Positions 4,626 through 5,014 of a DNA stretch of 5,014 nucleotides are shown here, in pieces; within the stretch, counting starts at the first letter, position 1, and every line of letters begins with the position of its first letter. The DNA is taken from NCBI GenBank assembly GCA_018971745.1, contig JAGXAD010000058.1:1-5014 (forward strand), read 5' to 3'. The position numbers and the translations under genes are program-made. The notes below the pieces were generated by a model. It saw nothing but the letters and a program-made list of their open reading frames with translations, searched no databases and was not told the DNA's origin. This stretch comes from Patescibacteria group bacterium (lineage in GTDB: Bacteria; Patescibacteriota; Minisyncoccia; Sungbacterales; GWA2-42-14).

Positions 4626-5014
4626 TTACGGTGATAAAAACATACCACGCTTCATAAAATTCCGCAAGTATTTCCAGCCGAAAACCGCAAACAAAATCAC
4701 CAACGGCTCAATGGGATAGCGCTGTCTGCCGTCAATGCCAAGACCCACGGCAAACACAATCAAAGAAAAATAAACAAAAATAATTAGGAAAAGAATTATC
4801 AAAGAACGATTTAGGCGGTCTCCATCGCGCCACAATCCCCATATGCCGCAAAGCATTAAAAGCGCAACAGTAAACCAAATTATTCTTCCGGCAAAAGAAA
4901 TAACATAATACGGAGAAAACAAAAACGGAACAACGCCAAAAATTCCCTCTTTGATTTTTCCCTCAAACAAAAGCTGTGTTGGCGGAATGTGATATGCCGG
5001 CTGAGGAATCAGAT
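4626..5014 (-). CDS. C-terminal part of a multi-pass membrane protein, GT39-like glycosyltransferase (5' end beyond window)
   Basis: The frame stays open from the right edge (first full codon 5012-5010) to TAA at 4626, giving 128 residues. A TTG at 4970 could be mistaken for a start, but the preceding residues IPQPAYHIPPTQL continue in frame, so the gene is truncated by the window and not a short protein. Three hydrophobic segments are visible: from about VISFAGRIIWFTVALLMLC, from about SLIILFLIIFVYFSLIVF, and PLVILFAVFGWKYL. Between the second and third lies GIDGRQRYPIEP, a loop-and-proline pattern (RYPIEP, RxRLPIxP-like) common at the end of GT39/PMT_2/ArnT-like glycosyltransferases, which use polyprenyl-phosphate sugars outside the membrane. 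An O-antigen-ligase or other polytopic glycan protein is an alternative. A basic tail (KYLRNFMKRG) fits a cytoplasmic C-terminus. Confidence 0.7.
   Translation of the reverse strand, partial: LIPQPAYHIPPTQLLFEGKIKEGIFGVVPFLFSPYYVISFAGRIIWFTVALLMLCGIWGLWRDGDRLNRSLIILFLIIFVYFSLIVFAVGLGIDGRQRYPIEPLVILFAVFGWKYLRNFMKRGMFLSP

Noticed and set aside
4626..4970. A complete small membrane protein starting at TTG 4970
   Set aside because: The same frame continues without a stop to the right edge and reads as sensible protein, so TTG is an internal leucine codon of a longer gene.

Overview
The window is a tightly packed piece of a bacterial surface-glycan locus. Six of the seven protein genes lie on the minus strand and one on the plus strand. 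Hand counts give about 50% GC over most sugar genes. Intergenic spaces are very short, Shine-Dalgarno sequences are weak or absent, TGA is used only as a stop, and the proteins are compact. A small stand-alone GIY-YIG nuclease gene sits inside the cluster. This combination is what I would expect from an uncultured bacterium such as a Patescibacteria (CPR, Parcubacteria-like) genome. That assignment is inference at about 50% confidence; there is no rRNA or marker gene to settle it.

Layout in minus-strand transcription order, right to left. 5014-4626 is the C-terminal end of a membrane protein resembling GT39-type (ArnT/PMT-like) glycosyltransferases. 4599-3841 is a class I SAM methyltransferase. 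3839-3802 is a strong hairpin terminator with U-tracts on both strands, shared with the convergent plus-strand methyltransferase (3192-3803). 3191-3127 is a 65-bp divergent promoter region in which the two candidate -10 boxes overlap almost completely. 3126-2395 is a GT2 glycosyltransferase (dolichyl-phosphate-mannose-synthase-like). 2375-2103 is the GIY-YIG nuclease. 2106-1141 is an extended-SDR sugar-nucleotide epimerase/dehydratase. 1140-1063 is a spacer of inverted heptanucleotide repeats. 1062-1 is a DegT/DnrJ/EryC1/StrS sugar aminotransferase that runs off the left edge; it has no stop codon inside the window, so it is easily missed.

How the genes may work together: the SDR enzyme and the DegT aminotransferase would make or modify a nucleotide-linked (amino)sugar. 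The GT2 enzyme would transfer a sugar, possibly to a lipid-phosphate carrier, and the GT39-like membrane enzyme could use such a lipid-linked donor. The two methyltransferases could decorate glycan or sugar residues. Substrates cannot be read from the sequence.

The most interesting object is the GIY-YIG segment. It is about 34% GC between neighbours near 50%. It is bounded by a perfect 16-bp inverted repeat (2106-2121 / 2391-2406) that carries the stop codon of the upstream GT2 gene and abuts the start codon of the downstream SDR gene. Nested inside is a second perfect 16-bp inverted repeat (2137-2152 / 2294-2309), plus a 13-bp out-of-frame direct repeat. Together these look like a compact, fold-back, possibly mobile nuclease cassette that has inserted into the operon without breaking either flanking gene. 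Secondary points are the inverted heptad repeat, a (GA)7 tract in the plus-strand methyltransferase whose slippage would switch the gene off, and the symmetric divergent promoter.
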